A stretch of DNA of 64,000 nt from an uncultured Butyricicoccus sp. (GTDB lineage: Bacteria > Bacillota > Clostridia > Oscillospirales > Butyricicoccaceae). Position numbers and translations under genes: made by a program. Location of the stretch: positions 186,001 through 250,000 of the forward strand of contig CAKTAV010000002.1 of assembly GCA_934532985.1 (NCBI GenBank), read 5' to 3'. Below are positions 62,177 through 64,000 of the stretch, piece by piece; within the stretch, counting starts at the first letter, position 1, and each line of letters opens with the position of its first letter. The notes under the pieces were generated by a model. That model had not been told where the DNA came from, searched no databases, and saw only the letters and a list, made by a program, of their open reading frames with translations.

Positions 62177-63033
62177 GAACGACCACCTCGAACTCTCAGC
62201 AATTTTTCAACCAGCTTCTGCCAGCCTCCTGTCTCCTCGGTCTTTTCTTCCTCCATCAGCTCCGTGCGCAGCACTTCTTCCAGCTGTTCTGGAACCAAAT
62301 TGCGTTGTAACTGACCGCCAATGGCAATCGAAATCGAACCGGTCTCCTCCGAGACAACCAAGCTGACGGAATCGGCCGCCTCGCTCATGCCGACCGCCGC
62401 ACGGTGGCGTGTGCCCAGCTCCTTCGCCAGATTACGGTTATCCGACAGCGGCAGAACACAGCCCGCCGCATGGATGCGGCCCTCTCGAATAATCATTGCG
62501 CCGTCATGCAGCGGCGTTCCTTCATAGAAAATCGTGCGGATGAGTGCATCTTCCACCATCGCATCAAACGACGTACCGGTTTTTATAATTTCATCCAGTG
62601 AATCCTGCCGCTCGAAAATGACGAGCGCACCGGTGCGTGACCACGACATCTCCTTGCACGCGGCAACCATCTCCCGAATGACATGCTCTTCCATAGAAAT
62701 GGTGTCCCGCCGCATAAAGAACGAGGCGACACCGCTCTCACCAACACGGCGTAATATGCGGCGCAGCTCCGGCTGAAACACGATAGCCAGCACAAGAATG
62801 CCCCATGTGATGACAGCGTGAAACAGCATGCTGACCATCACAAGGTCAAACACATCCGCCAGCACCATGGCGACCAAAAGAACCACGATACCACTGACAA
62901 TCTGTGACGTGCTCGTGCGGCGAATCAGGCGGAGTACCTGATAGATCAGCGCGGCAACAATCGCAATGTCCACAATGTCATTGAGGTGCATCGTTGTTAA
63001 GTTTTGCAAGATCAGTTGAATGATTCCACTCAT
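62173..63033 (-). CDS. cdaA: CdaA, diadenylate cyclase
   Basis: Makes the essential second messenger c-di-AMP. 286 aa, three N-terminal transmembrane helices and a DAC domain. Catalytic motifs DGA (PLHDGAMII near 176) and RHR (GTRHRAAVG near 209) are intact. I start at the ATG at 63033, after AAAGGA; the ATG at 63054 has no ribosome site. A TATAAT lies about 70 bases upstream, but its minus-35 is unclear. Confidence 0.96.
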   Translation of the reverse strand: MSGIIQLILQNLTTMHLNDIVDIAIVAALIYQVLRLIRRTSTSQIVSGIVVLLVAMVLADVFDLVMVSMLFHAVITWGILVLAIVFQPELRRILRRVGESGVASFFMRRDTISMEEHVIREMVAACKEMSWSRTGALVIFERQDSLDEIIKTGTSFDAMVEDALIRTIFYEGTPLHDGAMIIREGRIHAAGCVLPLSDNRNLAKELGTRHRAAVGMSEAADSVSLVVSEETGSISIAIGGQLQRNLVPEQLEEVLRTELMEEEKTEETGGWQKLVEKLLRVRGGRS

Positions 63034-63231
63034 ATTGCTTGATTCCTTTGTCATAACATTCTTTGATTCGACCGAAGTCTGTTAAAATCAAAGCAATTAT
63101 AGTTTAACACAGTTTTTGCGTCCTGTGAATACCAGATTCCACGAAAAACGAAACCAAATCCTCAAAAACCAGCCTGCAAACCAATTATATCCATATAAAC
63201 AGGACACATTGCGGCACTTGTTCTTTTTCGC

Positions 63232-64000
63232 CTACAGTAAGATTTCCTGCAAGGTGTCTGCGGTTTCCTGCATTTCCTGCTCCGTCTGAAAGCATCCCGG
63301 CGACAGACGAACCGTTCCTGTCTCCAGTGTGCCCGTCGTTTGATGTGCCAACGGCGCACAATGCAGTCCCGAGCGCACGCAAATGTCATGCTCCGCCAAA
63401 TGCTGCGACAGGGTTTCTGTGTCCATCCCGTCACAAACGATGGATAGCACCCCGGTCTGTCGTTCGTCCCACGGGCTGCACAGACAGCGAACGCCCGGAA
63501 TCGATTGCAGCTGCCGCGTCAGCTCACGACGGAGCGCTCGCTCATGGGCACCGATGTTCTCTACGCCAATGCTCTGTACCAAGCGCATTCCCTCTGCCAG
63601 CCCCGCAATCGCCGGAATGGCGTGCGTTCCCGCCTCCAGCCGATCCGGCAGTTCTTCCGGCATTTCCGCCTCCATCGAGCGGCTCCCCGTGCCGCCAAAC
63701 AGCAGCGGACGTGGCTTCTTTTCCGCCAGCCACAGTAGAATTCCGGTTCCCTGCGGACCATATAACCCCTTATGCCCCGGCATAGCCACCGCCACAGCAG
63801 ACGTCAGAGAGCGCACATCCAGCAGGCAGATCCCTGCCGATTGCGATGCGTCCACAATCATCGGCACATGATGCCGCGCAAGCACCGCGCTCAGCCGTTC
63901 CACCGGCAGCCTCCACCCAAACACGTTGGAGACATGACAAACCACAAAGCAGTCTGCGCCGTGTCGGCAGGCATCCTCCGCCGCCTCCAGTAAGCGATCA
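63232..64000 (-). CDS. Class V aminotransferase / cysteine desulfurase-like protein (partial)
   Basis: PLP enzyme of the IscS/SufS fold, C-terminal ~255 residues; the N-terminal part lies beyond the right edge. The PLP Lys is in AMPGHKGLYGPQGTG, the Asp in MIVDASQSAG, and the reactive Cys in SGLHCAPLAHQTTG. The His-Lys-Gly-Leu-Tyr-Gly-Pro motif is typical of the stand-alone clostridial group often called cysteine desulfurase family proteins. The sulfur acceptor is unknown. Confidence 0.92.
   Translation of the reverse strand, partial: DRLLEAAEDACRHGADCFVVCHVSNVFGWRLPVERLSAVLARHHVPMIVDASQSAGICLLDVRSLTSAVAVAMPGHKGLYGPQGTGILLWLAEKKPRPLLFGGTGSRSMEAEMPEELPDRLEAGTHAIPAIAGLAEGMRLVQSIGVENIGAHERALRRELTRQLQSIPGVRCLCSPWDERQTGVLSIVCDGMDTETLSQHLAEHDICVRSGLHCAPLAHQTTGTLETGTVRLSPGCFQTEQEMQETADTLQEILL

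Noticed and set aside
1..64000. CRISPR arrays, insertion sequences, rRNA genes and replication origins
   Set aside because: No regularly spaced repeats, transposases, rRNA segments or DnaA-box clusters were recognised anywhere in the window.

Overview
This 64 kb window looks like chromosomal core sequence from a low-to-mid GC, spore-forming member of the Clostridia (Bacillota). Markers seen directly are a Gram-positive PolC, the SCIFF peptide with its radical SAM maturase, a GerW/YtfJ sporulation gene, a SpoIIM-like gene, HisZ with short HisG, FabK as enoyl reductase, and the CdaA/YbbR pair. A Butyricicoccaceae or Oscillospirales relative fits the gene content, but this is an inference. No plasmid, insertion sequence, rRNA or CRISPR array is visible. 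One tRNA gene (Ser-GGA) is present.

Layout, left to right. 1-3.9 kb: histidine operon hisZ-G-C-H-A on the minus strand, with no hisD or hisB inside it. 4.1-14.7 kb: the conserved minus-strand block pyrH-frr-uppS-cdsA-dxr-rseP-ispG-polC (nucleotide metabolism, translation recycling, isoprenoid and phospholipid precursors, replication). 14.9-17.6 kb: a DMT exporter divergent from a LysR regulator and a sugar acetyltransferase. 17.7-20.9 kb: a MetE-like methyltransferase, a second LysR gene and a DUF1275 membrane protein preceded by a cobalamin riboswitch. 21.2-24.4 kb: tRNA-Ser, SpoIIM-like, SCIFF maturase, SCIFF peptide, TIGR04086 and yajC. 24.8-29.8 kb: PEBP-like protein, proC, gdhA and a cardiolipin synthase. 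29.8-33.3 kb: site-2 protease, scpA, scpB, DUF2953, gerW and a GIY-YIG protein.

33.5-42.7 kb holds an almost complete type II fatty-acid synthesis locus: fabH-K-G-F-accB-fabZ-accC-accD-accA-acpP leftward from one consensus promoter, with fabD divergent. 42.9-49.3 kb (plus strand): DEAD-box helicase, an unusual Ser-Gly-Ser-Tyr repeat protein paired with a glycosyltransferase-like protein, a DeoR/1-phosphofructokinase pair and an unknown gene. 49.3-53.7 kb: a probable sulfur amino-acid degradation operon (CyuA-type cysteine desulfidase, amidohydrolase, ATC-hydrolase family protein) with a PocR/AraC regulator. 53.9-55.8 kb: an acetyltransferase and a phage-type holin/amidase pair. 55.9-64 kb: a sugar-isomerase-like TIM barrel, a DUF5685/DnaJ/membrane protein operon, the cdaA-cdaR-FAD protein-rseC operon and the edge of a class V aminotransferase gene.

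The observations that most deserve follow-up are: (1) a 62-bp regulatory block present in two copies, 50 of 62 bases identical, in front of the DMT exporter and in front of the PEBP gene 8.7 kb away, which suggests a small regulon of the LysR protein at 16.1 kb; (2) the SGSY-repeat protein plus glycosyltransferase-like pair, a candidate modified-peptide system; (3) the cysteine/thiazoline operon; (4) the cobalamin riboswitch in front of a DUF1275 gene beside a cobalamin-independent methionine-synthase-like gene.
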